From Nonomuraea solani (lineage in GTDB: Bacteria; Actinomycetota; Actinomycetes; Streptosporangiales; Streptosporangiaceae): a stretch of 48,792 bases of DNA. Where the stretch lies: NCBI RefSeq assembly GCF_900108335.1, contig NZ_FNVT01000042.1, forward strand, positions 1-48,792. Direction: 5' to 3'. The notes beneath the pieces are model-generated. The model did no database searches and had not been told where the DNA came from. It saw only the letters and a list, made by a program, of their open reading frames with translations. The position numbers and the translations under genes were made by a program. This document shows, in pieces, positions 16,451 to 24,483 of the stretch (within the stretch, counting starts at the first letter, position 1; the number at the start of each line of letters is the position of its first letter).

Positions 16451-16538
16451 AACGCCACGAGGCGACCGTGACAGTCGCTTGCGAAGGTGGGGACGACATC
16501 CCCTGGTGCGAACGGCGCCGCCCAGGGAGGCTGTGCCT

Positions 16539-17402
16539 ATGTCGAACACGAGGTACTCCGAACTCGGTGGCTTCCTGCGTTCACGACGCGAGCGGATCCG
16601 CCCCGAGGAGGTCGGGCTCGCGCCCGGCCCGCGGCGACGTGTCCGCGGTCTGCGTCGCGACGAGGTCGCCGTCCTGGCCGGCGCCTCGGTGGAGTACTAC
16701 ACCGAGCTCGAGCGTGGTGCTGGCTCGCAGCCCTCCGACCAGATGCTCGCCGGGCTCGCCCGCGCCCTGCGTCTCAGTCGCGACGAACGCGACCATCTGT
16801 ACCGGTTGGCGAACCGCCCGATCCCGCACCAGGGCGGAACGGCGTCACACGTCAACCCCGCGATGCTCGACCTGCTGACACGAATCGACGGGACCCCGGC
16901 GATGGTGAGCACCGACCTGCACGCCGTTCTGGTCCAGAACCCGCTCGCCATCGCGATGCTCGGCGACCTGTCCGCGCACCACGGCCGCGCAACGAGCTTC
17001 ATCTACCGATGGTTCACCGACCCGGCCTCGCGGCAGATCTACCCGCAGGAGGACCTCGCCCCGCAGTCACGCTCGTTCGTCGCCGACCTGCGCGCGGCAG
17101 TCGGGCGACGCAGCCCAGGCGACGCCGAGGCGACCAAGCTGGTGGACGAGCTGCTGCAGCAGTCGCCGGAGTTCCAGGCGCTTTGGGCCGACCAGGACGT
17201 GGAGGTGCGCAGAGACGAGCGCAAGCGGATCGTCCACCCCACCGTTGGCATGCTCGACCTCAACTGCCTCAGCCTCTTTAGCGAGGACGGCCGCCAGCGG
17301 TTGCTCTGGTTCACCCCACGCGCCGGGACCGACGCCGCCGAGAAGCTCGCGCTGCTGACCGTCGTGGGCACACAGGCGATGCAAGCCGAACCAGCCCGAT
17401 GA
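16539..17402 (+). CDS. XRE-family regulator with MmyB-like ligand-binding domain
   Basis: A 287-aa transcription factor. The N-terminal helix-turn-helix (about 8-90) reads LGGFLRSRRERIRPEEVGL, VRGLRRDEVAVLAGASVEYY and LERGAGSQPSDQMLAGLARAL. The PAS-like MmyB domain (about 110-280) includes AVLVQNPLAIAMLGDL and SPEFQALWADQDVEVR. ATG 16539 follows GGGAGG by nine bases, better than the ATG at 16479. Such regulators commonly control a neighbouring oxidoreductase; the SDR gene at 15314 on the other strand is the likely target. Close in type to the regulator at 40165. Confidence 0.9.
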   Translation: MSNTRYSELGGFLRSRRERIRPEEVGLAPGPRRRVRGLRRDEVAVLAGASVEYYTELERGAGSQPSDQMLAGLARALRLSRDERDHLYRLANRPIPHQGGTASHVNPAMLDLLTRIDGTPAMVSTDLHAVLVQNPLAIAMLGDLSAHHGRATSFIYRWFTDPASRQIYPQEDLAPQSRSFVADLRAAVGRRSPGDAEATKLVDELLQQSPEFQALWADQDVEVRRDERKRIVHPTVGMLDLNCLSLFSEDGRQRLLWFTPRAGTDAAEKLALLTVVGTQAMQAEPAR

Positions 17403-17416
17403 ACCGATCGAGGAGG

Positions 17417-17432
17417 TATCGCTCGAGCGATA
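17417..17432. repeat. Perfect 16-bp palindrome after the XRE gene
   Basis: TATCGCTCGAGCGATA, 14 bases after the XRE stop and directly after AGGAGG. It could fold as a 6-bp stem with a TCGA loop (short terminator) or serve as an operator. A second dyad, CTAGCGCCGCTAG, lies at 17466-17478. No gene is recognisable from 17433 to 17682. Confidence 0.5.
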
Positions 17433-17682
17433 GACGCGACAGACGCGACCGCTGATCGTCACCGTCTAGCGCCGCTAGGCTTGGTGCGTGCTGCCGCTGT
17501 CGGACCAGACGCAGGTGGCTGTCATCCGCACGGCACTCATCGGCCGGCCCAGATCTACACCCTCAAGCCCCGATAGAGCCTCCGCTCACCGATCATTTGC
17601 TTCCCAGCAAGATCACTTCCCACACCTGCAGGGATACTCCCGGGGCTCGCTGCCGCCTGCCTCGTGAATGCTTAGTTTCGGG

Positions 17683-18084
17683 TCAGCTGGTGATGACCTT
17701 GACCAGGTTCACGGTGTTCTGCGTCCGCATGATCGTGCGGAGGCGTTCGGCTCGAAGTCGCCTCCCGCGCCTGTGGTGCGCCCTCGGCCTGGTCTCGGTG
17801 ACCGGAGCGGTCATGTGGGGATCGAGGCGCTTGAAGAACGCGGCGATGTCGTCGAGTTCGGCGGGGTTGTCACCAGCACGCAGCCCGCGGAAGACGCCGC
17901 CCAGGACACGCAACATGCCCACCGAGCCCAGCAGCGAGGTGCGACGAACTCTCTGGGCCGTGGTCAGCTCGTCGGGCTCGCGCTCGGCCTTCTTGCTGAT
18001 CCGGCCACCGGCTCCGGCGATGACGGCCCGGGTGATGTCGGCGGCGTGCTTGGCGCCCATGAAGTTGGAGTTCTTCAGGGTCAT
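17683..18084 (-). CDS. Hypothetical protein
   Basis: A 133-aa reading frame with no family I recognise. Residues 1-95 look protein-like (FMGAKHAADITRAVIAGAGG, LLGSVGMLRVLGGVFRGL, LDDIAAFFKRLDPHM), while the arginine-rich end looks less so. The ATG has AGGA eight bases upstream. A competing open frame on the + strand (17668-18309) has composition typical of a GC-rich shadow. Either a small real gene or the surviving 5' part of a longer one. Confidence 0.35.
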   Translation of the reverse strand: MTLKNSNFMGAKHAADITRAVIAGAGGRISKKAEREPDELTTAQRVRRTSLLGSVGMLRVLGGVFRGLRAGDNPAELDDIAAFFKRLDPHMTAPVTETRPRAHHRRGRRLRAERLRTIMRTQNTVNLVKVITS

Positions 18085-18341
18085 GTGGTCCTGCTCGGCG
18101 GTCGGCCCTGCCCTTCAGGAGCGGGTGGCCGAGGACGTTGGGAAGTCCTTGACGGTGCGGGCCGTCACCGACATTTTGACCGCGTTCGGGACAACTTTGT
18201 CACCGATGACGTCTATGGTGTCCCACCATATCGGCAGGGCCGGATGGACGGAGATCGGTTGTGCGTGGCTGGGGCAGGGTCGGCGGATCGGACAAGCGGG
18301 ATGAGTTGAAGGTGGCTTGGCTGCCGAAGGGGCGGGGGGCG

Positions 18342-20603
18342 ATGATGACGGATCCGGCGTTCCTGCGGGCGCTGGACCGGAAGCGATTACCGGCCGTCAT
18401 GGTCGCGTTGCGGTCGGAGCGGGGACGGCTGACGCGGCTGGTGTTCGAAGGAGTGGCCTCATCGGCTGGCTGGGCGCGGCTTGGCGGAGCGGAGCGGGTG
18501 GCGTGGGTGGTGGCCGCGGCTCGGGCTGCCGGAGCCGTGGAACTGGCCTCGTCGGTGCTGGCCTCCGGGTTGCCGGTGGCGTGGGTGACCCGGTGGGCGG
18601 CGTTTCCGCCGCCTCAGCTGCCGCTTCATGAAGACCAGGTCTTGGTGCACGCCAATTCCGTGGCGATCGGCAATGTGGACGGCCGTGCGACGATCGTGTC
18701 TGGTGGAAGCGATTGCAGGGTGCGCATGTGGGACGCGGCCACCGGTGCCCCCATCGGTGCCCCCCTCGATTGCGCCGCCCACGACTACGACAGGGTGCGC
18801 ACTGATGAGGTGTATTCAGTCGCCATCGGACGCATCGATGGGCGATCGGTGATCGTGGCCGGTTGTGGCCACACGACCGCAGTCGTGTGGGACCACCTGA
18901 CTGAGGAGTCCCCGCGCCGCCGCCGAGTCTGGCGTTCCCTGTCCGAAGGCCGGGCGGCGGTGACGATCTGGCCCGACGACGAACATGTTTCGCCGGTCAT
19001 TGTCCGCGGTGGTGGCTTCGACCACACGATTGAGCGTATGGACGCCGGGTCAGGTGGTCTGCTGGGCAGGCCCATCGAATGCCGGTCGAGGACGGTGAAC
19101 TCGGTGGCGATGGGGCTGATCGGCGACCGACGAGTGATCGTCTCCGGCCACGCTGTCGAATTCGACGAGGAAGGGGAAGGCGAAGAGGCAGGCGACGGAG
19201 AGGTACGACTGTGGGACGCGGTCACCGGTTCCCCGATCGGTGAACCCCTGCGTGGCCACATCGGTGCCGTCCGGTCCGTGGCGATCGGGGGTGTCGACGG
19301 CCGGGAGATCGTCGTCTCCGCGGGCGACGACGGCACGGTTCGGCTCTGGGATCCGGCGACCCGAACTCCGGTCGGCGAACCTCTCCGAGGCCACACCGCC
19401 GCGGTGCAGGCGCTGGCGATCGGGCAGATCGACAGTCGAACGGTGATCGTCTCCGGCGGTGCGGACAACAAGGTCCGGGTGTGGGACGCGGTCACCGGTT
19501 CCCCGATCGGACCCCTGCGCGGCCACCTGACCGCGGAGAAGTCGTTCCATCACAACGTGGTGAAGTCGGTGGCGGTCGGCCAGGTCGAGGACCGGGCGGT
19601 GATCGTCTCCGGCGGCGGTGACGGCGTGGTGCGGATGTGGGACACGACGGCGGACCTCCCGCAGGGCCATCTCGACGAGGTGCTCTCGTTGGCGCTCGGC
19701 GTCGTCAACGACCGCTCCGTGATCATTTCCGGTGGGAACGACGGCACGATACGGATGTGGGACGCGACGACCGGTGCTCCGGTCGGCGAACCACTGGGCA
19801 ATGGCATCGGTGCCGTGCATTCGGTGGCGATGGGGCACACCAGGGACGGCCATGTGCTGCTGGTTGCCCTCACCTGGGGCCGTGCCCGGATATGGGACGC
19901 GGTCACCGGCGCCCTTGTCGCTGAGCTGCCGAATCAATCCGTCAACAGGATCGCGGTGGGGACTGTGGCAGGTCGATCGGTGATCGTCACCGTTGGTGCC
20001 GTCTATGACAAAGCCGACAAAACCTGGAAAAAGGAGGTGCAGCTGTGGGAGATGGCCACGGGAACCCCGATAGGTGAGCCCTACCTTGTACCGGATCGCG
20101 TGACATCGCTGACCGTGGTAGAGGTAGGAGGCCGTACGATGATCGTCTCCGGGCGCGAAGACCACTCCCTGCGTGCGTGGGACGCCGTGACCGGGGCCCC
20201 GATCGGCGAAGCCATGCGAGGTCACACTGGCAGCGTGGTCGCCGTGGCGGTCAAGGAGGCGGAAGGCCGCACCTTGCTCGTCTCGGGTGGTGCCGACAAG
20301 ACGGTCCGCGTGTGGGACGTGATGACCGGCACTCCGGTCGGCGACACCTTGCGCGGTCACACCGCAACGGTCTCCTCAGTGGCCTTCGGCGAGGTAGGCG
20401 GCGGGTCGGCCGTCGTCTCCGGCAGCCGGGATGACGGCACGGTGCGGATCTGGGACGCTGCCGCTCACCCTGACCGGTCGGGGCGATGCATCGACCTCGG
20501 CGTGCCGGTGACCGGGGTGGTCCCCACCGGACCCGATGAACTGGTGGTGAGCACCGGCATCGGAATCATCGGCTTGACTCTCGCTGAGCCCTCTCGCTCC
20601 TGA
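18342..20603 (+). CDS. WD40 repeat protein, 14 repeats
   Basis: A 753-aa protein if started at ATG 18342; the frame is open to GTG 18261 (GGAG upstream), which would add 27 residues. An N-terminal helical segment of about 90 residues is followed by 14 tandem WD40 repeats: most show SVAIG...DGR.VIVSGG.D..VR.WDA.TG.P.GE.L.GH. Repeat 3 (ERMDAGSGG) and the last (VVPTGPDELVVSTG) are degenerate. Fourteen blades suggest two seven-bladed propellers. Actinomycete WD40 arrays of this style are usually the C-terminal sensor of STAND or kinase proteins; no NTPase or kinase domain is present here, and the short helical segment may be what remains of one. Repeat recombination is likely because the units are similar at DNA level. 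Role unknown; protein binding is inferred. Confidence 0.88.
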   Translation: MMTDPAFLRALDRKRLPAVMVALRSERGRLTRLVFEGVASSAGWARLGGAERVAWVVAAARAAGAVELASSVLASGLPVAWVTRWAAFPPPQLPLHEDQVLVHANSVAIGNVDGRATIVSGGSDCRVRMWDAATGAPIGAPLDCAAHDYDRVRTDEVYSVAIGRIDGRSVIVAGCGHTTAVVWDHLTEESPRRRRVWRSLSEGRAAVTIWPDDEHVSPVIVRGGGFDHTIERMDAGSGGLLGRPIECRSRTVNSVAMGLIGDRRVIVSGHAVEFDEEGEGEEAGDGEVRLWDAVTGSPIGEPLRGHIGAVRSVAIGGVDGREIVVSAGDDGTVRLWDPATRTPVGEPLRGHTAAVQALAIGQIDSRTVIVSGGADNKVRVWDAVTGSPIGPLRGHLTAEKSFHHNVVKSVAVGQVEDRAVIVSGGGDGVVRMWDTTADLPQGHLDEVLSLALGVVNDRSVIISGGNDGTIRMWDATTGAPVGEPLGNGIGAVHSVAMGHTRDGHVLLVALTWGRARIWDAVTGALVAELPNQSVNRIAVGTVAGRSVIVTVGAVYDKADKTWKKEVQLWEMATGTPIGEPYLVPDRVTSLTVVEVGGRTMIVSGREDHSLRAWDAVTGAPIGEAMRGHTGSVVAVAVKEAEGRTLLVSGGADKTVRVWDVMTGTPVGDTLRGHTATVSSVAFGEVGGGSAVVSGSRDDGTVRIWDAAAHPDRSGRCIDLGVPVTGVVPTGPDELVVSTGIGIIGLTLAEPSRS

Positions 20604-20677
20604 GTGGGCCGGCGCGGTCTCAGCTCTCCGTCGGCCGGGTCGATGGCCGGCACGCCGCCCTGGACGACCCGCTCGGG

Positions 20678-20863
20678 GTGGGCATGCTGCTGTACCGCCT
20701 GCAGGAGGCCAGGGCCCGAAGATCAGGTTCGCGCGCCGGGGCCGAGGAGCCGGGCCATGCGCCCACTGGGCGGTTGTCTGCTGCGGAACTGTTCGATCAG
20801 CTCAAATGGATCGGTGATCATCCAGAGCGGTTCCGCCGCTTCGGAACCTGTCAAACCTGGTGA
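20678..20863 (+). CDS. Small hypothetical reading frame downstream of the WD40 gene
   Basis: A 61-aa frame (ATG 20678, possible GTG 20672) ending just before a transposase remnant on the other strand. It contains LSAAELFDQLKWIGDHPERF, which looks protein-like, but has no recognisable family. It could be a fragment truncated by the mobile debris that follows. Confidence 0.25.
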   Translation: MGMLLYRLQEARARRSGSRAGAEEPGHAPTGRLSAAELFDQLKWIGDHPERFRRFGTCQTW

Positions 20864-20867
20864 GACG

Positions 20868-21295
20868 TCAGGCTACTCGCGTGCTTTGTGGTGAGGTGCC
20901 GGGCTCGGAGGCCGTGGGTGGCTGGTTGATCCACACCTTGGTCGGCAGCGGCGGTGGCGGGAAGGGCCGTCGGCTGCGGACGTGGACGGCGGTGCCGTCG
21001 TGCACCGAGGCGGGTGTGTGCATCGCGATTCCGAAATGACGATGCTCGTGATTGTAGTAACGGAAGAATTGGCCGCAGAAGACGTTGGCATCTTCGATGG
21101 ACCCGAACCGTCCAGGAAATGCCGGACAATATTGAATGTTCTGAACTGCGCTTCCAGGTACGGGTTGTCGTTGGACACGTGCGGCCGGGAATGCGATTGG
21201 TCGATGCCGAGCAGTGCGATCAGGCCGGTGACGATGTTAGAGGTCATCGACGTGCCGCGATCGGCGTGGATGGAGCGAGGTGCGACGGCGAATCA
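20868..21295 (-). pseudogene. IS3-type transposase (rve integrase core) remnant
   Basis: The minus strand gives the C-terminal half of an rve/DDE transposase: IHADRGTSMTSN (second Asp), SHSRPHVSNDNPYLEAQF (catalytic Glu region), then, after a shift near 21130, QYCPAFPGRFGSIEDAN, FFRYYNHEHRHFGIAMHTPA and a proline-rich end. The first Asp segment and the upstream orfA are gone. No terminal inverted repeats or target duplication were found, so it is an old fragment. Confidence 0.75.
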
Positions 21296-21342
21296 GCGTC
21301 TACGCACCCGATGCGCCACCACCCGACGCGGTCGTGGATATC

Positions 21343-21465
21343 TCAACCCCGCTTAACTTCGAAGAGCCGATATGCCTCGATCGGCTGAATCGGACCGTCG
21401 TCGTCGCCCAGGACGGTCCATGACTCCAGCCCTGTGACGGGCGACAAGACCCGCTGCACCTGCAT
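21343..21465 (-). pseudogene. N-terminal fragment of a tyrosine recombinase/integrase
   Basis: Forty codons starting at ATG 21465 read MQVQRVLSPVTGLESWTVLG then a DDD...PIQPIEAYRLFE segment. This matches the N-terminus of an actinomycete tyrosine integrase family (SPVSG.ESWTVLG....PVEPVERFLAYL) up to the core-binding domain, after which a stop follows and the IS3 remnant begins. The catalytic domain is missing. Confidence 0.5.
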
Positions 21466-21567
21466 GTTTCCTCCGGTGATCTGCGTGGCGGACGGCGGCG
21501 GACAACCACATCCAGCAGGCGCATCACCGGGGAAGAGTCGTTCGTCAGGGAGGTCGTGGACAGCAGC

Positions 21568-21717
21568 TCAAGCCCTGCAGGTAACGAGCGCTTCTTCGAC
21601 AATCTCGACGAACGCCCACCACATACCGTCCGCGCGCCAACGCCATTCGAGCAGACCGCCAGCGGGCGTCCGAAGGCGCGGCGGCTTCGTGAGAAGTGAC
21701 AAACCCGCCCCGCTCAT
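21568..21717 (-). CDS. Small hypothetical protein upstream of the integrase fragment
   Basis: A 49-aa frame from ATG 21717: LSLLTKPPRLRTPAGGLLEW, then WRADGMWWAFVEIVEEALV. The Trp-rich core is protein-like. In the next frame downstream a segment (SSPVMRLLDVVVRRR) continues towards the integrase start, suggesting this is the 5' part of a longer small gene that once preceded the integrase and is now frameshifted. Function unknown. Confidence 0.35.
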   Translation of the reverse strand: MSGAGLSLLTKPPRLRTPAGGLLEWRWRADGMWWAFVEIVEEALVTCRA

Positions 21718-21994
21718 CTTGACCACCGATCATGCCCGGGCCGACCGTGGGGGTGTCGAAGATCCAGGAGGGAACGCCGTGGTCACGTTCCGGAACAGAT
21801 GGACCCAGGCGGTTGCGTCGCTGATGGCGCTGACGGTGGCCCGTCTCCGGCGAGCCGGGCCGAGTCGCGAACATCATCCGCTCGTACATAATTTCGGTCA
21901 TCGCCGCGGCGCACGCGGAACATGGTCTGGAGGTCGGCACAGGCTGTCTGCTGAATCCCACCCTGGACCCGGAACGAGATTCACCGACCGGCCC

Positions 21995-22948
21995 GTGCGT
22001 CTCGGGACCGCGCGATGGCGGATGGCCCTGGCTGCGACGCTGCTCGGCGTCGCCGCGATTCAGGGCGGTACACCCGCGAGCGCCGCGGTCAACCCGGCAA
22101 CAGCCGTCTCACCCAGATATCTGAACATTCACCAGTGCGTGTACGAAACCTACGACCCCAGTCCCAAACTCAAGGACTTGTACACGACGATCCTGCGCAG
22201 CAGCGCCGGCGGCACCCATGTCAGCAACGTTCCCGAGACCGGGATGAGCTGCCCGCCGAAAGCCGAAGGTGACAGGTTCCTCAACTCCGCACTGTCGGGC
22301 ATCGTCGCACTCGACCTGAACGCGGGCCGCTACCTCAACCTCCACCAATGTACGTACTTCCGCATCTACCGCGAGTGGTTCACCACGATCCTGCCTGGCA
22401 GCGTCGGCGGCACCAACGTCAGCAACGTTCCCGAGACCGCGGCGAACTGCCCGCCACAAATGGTGGAGGGTTTCAACGTGCCCTCGCAATCGGGTGTCGT
22501 GGCACTCGACCTGAACGCGGGCCGTTATCTCAACCTCAGCCAATGCGTCTACCTCACCGACGACAACGACCTGGCCACGACCGTCCTGCCGTGGAGCCTC
22601 CTCGGTAACGGTGGCGGCACCAACATCAGCGACCTCCCCGATACCGGGGTGAATTGCCGAACGTATCCGGCGTGGGCATCCCTGCAGTCGCTGAAGGGCG
22701 TCATGGCACTCGATCTTCAGTCACCGGACTTGACCGGGCCTGTGCCGAATGTGCTGGACTGGTCGAGCAGCATGGCGGTTTCCGCCATCCGAGCAGCCGG
22801 CTTCGTCGCCCAAACCGTGCAAGGGAGTTTCGACTGCGGGCCCCCCTACGTTCAAAGTCAGTGGCCCGCTGGCGGCACCACGGCACCACTCGGCTCGACC
22901 GTCCACATCACCATCAGCCGGCAACCCCGCCCGGACGACTGCCCATAG
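21995..22948 (+). CDS. Secreted protein with three Cys-paired repeats and a C-terminal PASTA domain
   Basis: Start chosen at GTG 21995 because it gives a good Sec leader (residues 1-30: RLGTARWRMALAATLLGVAA ending PASA); ATG 22022 is an alternative and the frame is open far upstream. The 317-aa product has three repeats of 65-71 residues (about 41-111, 112-176, 177-243), each with RYLN(I/L)..QC.Y, a TTIL/TTVL segment, GGT.(V/I)S(N/D)(V/L)P(E/D)T...C and a closing GV.ALDL..G strand. Every repeat has two Cys (48/86, 119/152, 184/221), suggesting one disulfide each. A PASTA domain follows (about 250-309; VPNVLDWSSSMAVSAIRAAGF, then PAGGTTAPLGSTVHI). PASTA domains bind peptidoglycan or beta-lactams in kinases and PBPs; here no membrane anchor or enzyme is attached. 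I do not recognise the repeat family. A cell-wall-associated binding protein is inferred. Confidence 0.8.
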   Translation: MRLGTARWRMALAATLLGVAAIQGGTPASAAVNPATAVSPRYLNIHQCVYETYDPSPKLKDLYTTILRSSAGGTHVSNVPETGMSCPPKAEGDRFLNSALSGIVALDLNAGRYLNLHQCTYFRIYREWFTTILPGSVGGTNVSNVPETAANCPPQMVEGFNVPSQSGVVALDLNAGRYLNLSQCVYLTDDNDLATTVLPWSLLGNGGGTNISDLPDTGVNCRTYPAWASLQSLKGVMALDLQSPDLTGPVPNVLDWSSSMAVSAIRAAGFVAQTVQGSFDCGPPYVQSQWPAGGTTAPLGSTVHITISRQPRPDDCP

Positions 22949-23126
22949 CGCCAGTTCGCCCGTGTGCAGTTAAGGCAAGTGGGTGGTCTGGGAACGCGCC
23001 TGACGAGTATTCAGGGGTTGTAAAGGCACGTTAGCCATGTGAGGCACCGGCTGAGGCGGGCGCATCGCCGGCGGTGGGCGAATGCCGGCGGCCGTCACCC
23101 TGACCGGGCCATCACCGGCAAATGAG

Positions 23127-23183
23127 ATGGGTGCGGCTCGTCTGCAGGGACCTACTGAACTGGGTCAGACGAGCCGCACCCAT
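23127..23183. repeat. 18-bp perfect inverted repeat
   Basis: ATGGGTGCGGCTCGTCTG at 23127-23144 and its exact complement at 23166-23183, separated by 21 bases. It lies 178 bases after the PASTA gene and 120 bases before the next gene, both on the + strand. It would form a very stable hairpin, followed by a mildly T-rich stretch (GCTTTATT). Terminator, attenuator or end of a lost element are all possible. The rest of 22949-23302 holds nothing else I can identify. Confidence 0.75.
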
Positions 23184-23302
23184 GTTGGATTCGGTGCTTT
23201 ATTCCACGGTTGTCTGAGAGGCTCTGAGGCCTGATCGGTGCGGCGACGTTTCTTGATCGTCCGAACAGGGCGCCGAACGGCTGGAAGGATGCTGGGGACA
23301 CG

Positions 23303-24016
23303 TTGACCCGAAGACCGGCGGTGGCTGTGCAGGACGACTATCTCGCCAGATGCGCACAGGCGATCGATGAGCTCAAGAGCAGTGACTTCATCCAGGTGGA
23401 GAAGGCTGAGCTTCGACCGACCACTCTCGATGTGCTCAGAGACCCCGACTGGGTGTTCGGAGACATCGCCGAGCGAACCGGGCTGAGCTTGGAGTCTGGC
23501 ATTCGTGAATACTTCTTCGCAGCCGACCGAGTGCAAGTGTCCTGGTACAGCATGAGCGAACCTGATCTGAGGGGTGAGTTCTGCCTCAAACACTTGCACT
23601 GGGCGCTGCTGAGGGGCGAGGTGCCGCAGGACGCTTTCGGGACGATCAGCAGGGACCCCGTGAAGATGGAGGTGCTTGGCCAGCTCCGCTTCCTGGACCA
23701 GGAGCCGATGGCCGGAACGGCCCGGCTGACCGCGTTGCGCATCACACCCGGCGGGGACGACCTGCAGGTGTGGCTCTACGACATGAACAACGAACGCCTC
23801 GAACCGCTCGACCTCGACTACGCGAGTTACCTGGAGAACCTTCTGATTACCAAGGGTGCCTACCAGTGGCAATATCTCTTCGCCGAGGTCGATTTCAAGG
23901 AGCCGGAGTTCCACGACACCGCACGCCACCTGTCCGAAGTGTTGTGCTTGTTTCCGGAGATGTTCCCGGGTCATGACTATGCGCCTTTGCAAGAGCGTTT
24001 GGAGGCGCGGCTCTGA
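23303..24016 (+). CDS. Conserved hypothetical protein
   Basis: A 237-aa soluble protein of a type I associate with uncharacterised actinomycete proteins; no enzyme motif is visible. The sequence is acidic and well structured (LKSSDFIQVEKAELRPTTLD, LRDPDWVFGDIAERTGLSLE, YLENLLITKGAYQWQYLFAEV, LCLFPEMFPGHDYAPLQERLE). The longest start is TTG 23303; GTG 23323 is possible, and the RBS does not decide. The overall look (small acidic protein, conserved K-G-x-x-x-W-Q-Y-L-F segment) resembles SMI1/KNR4-like immunity proteins, but I cannot confirm that. No linked toxin gene is seen. Confidence 0.65.
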   Translation: MTRRPAVAVQDDYLARCAQAIDELKSSDFIQVEKAELRPTTLDVLRDPDWVFGDIAERTGLSLESGIREYFFAADRVQVSWYSMSEPDLRGEFCLKHLHWALLRGEVPQDAFGTISRDPVKMEVLGQLRFLDQEPMAGTARLTALRITPGGDDLQVWLYDMNNERLEPLDLDYASYLENLLITKGAYQWQYLFAEVDFKEPEFHDTARHLSEVLCLFPEMFPGHDYAPLQERLEARL

Positions 24017-24031
24017 ACGTGTGAGGGCGCG

Positions 24032-24151
24032 GAGTTGAAGTACTTCGCCGAACGGCTGCCGGCCACATTCGTCTACGCAGGCACCGACGTCGAAACCCAA
24101 GGTCTGTTCGCCGGGGTATGGGGCCGTCAGATCGTCTGGTCGCAGAGGTGA
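24032..24151 (+). pseudogene. Remnant of a TniB-like AAA ATPase
   Basis: Forty codons read ELKYFAERLPATFVYAGTDV then GLFAGVWGRQIVWSQ before a stop. This matches an internal segment of TniB-type NTP-binding proteins of actinomycete mobile elements (LKYLAERLPATF.YAGIDVE..GLL.G.RG.QIA). No Walker motifs remain. From 24152 to 24483 I see no supported gene. Confidence 0.5.
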
Positions 24152-24483
24152 AGCGCGACGGCGAGCATGGCGTCGACCGTGATGACGGCCCCGCCGAACG
24201 ACTGCTGCTGCCCCGATCGTCTCGTCTGAGCTGTCCGGTAGAGCGCTGAGGCTGTTCAGCACTATGGCAGCGTGCGGGGCCGGCATTTGCCAGGCCGACC
24301 ACGTCGGCGGGTCCTCGGGGGGCGCCGATCTCCCCGGCGGCTTCTGCCGCCGCCTTCAGCAGGCGGGCGGCCAGTTCCCAAAAGCCGGCAGGTCCGGGCC
24401 AGGTGCCGGGCGGCTGGTGTCGCGTACCAGCGGGTGCAGCCGCGCGACCTGCAGCGCGTCCAGCCCGGCCGCGGAGTGCCAAG

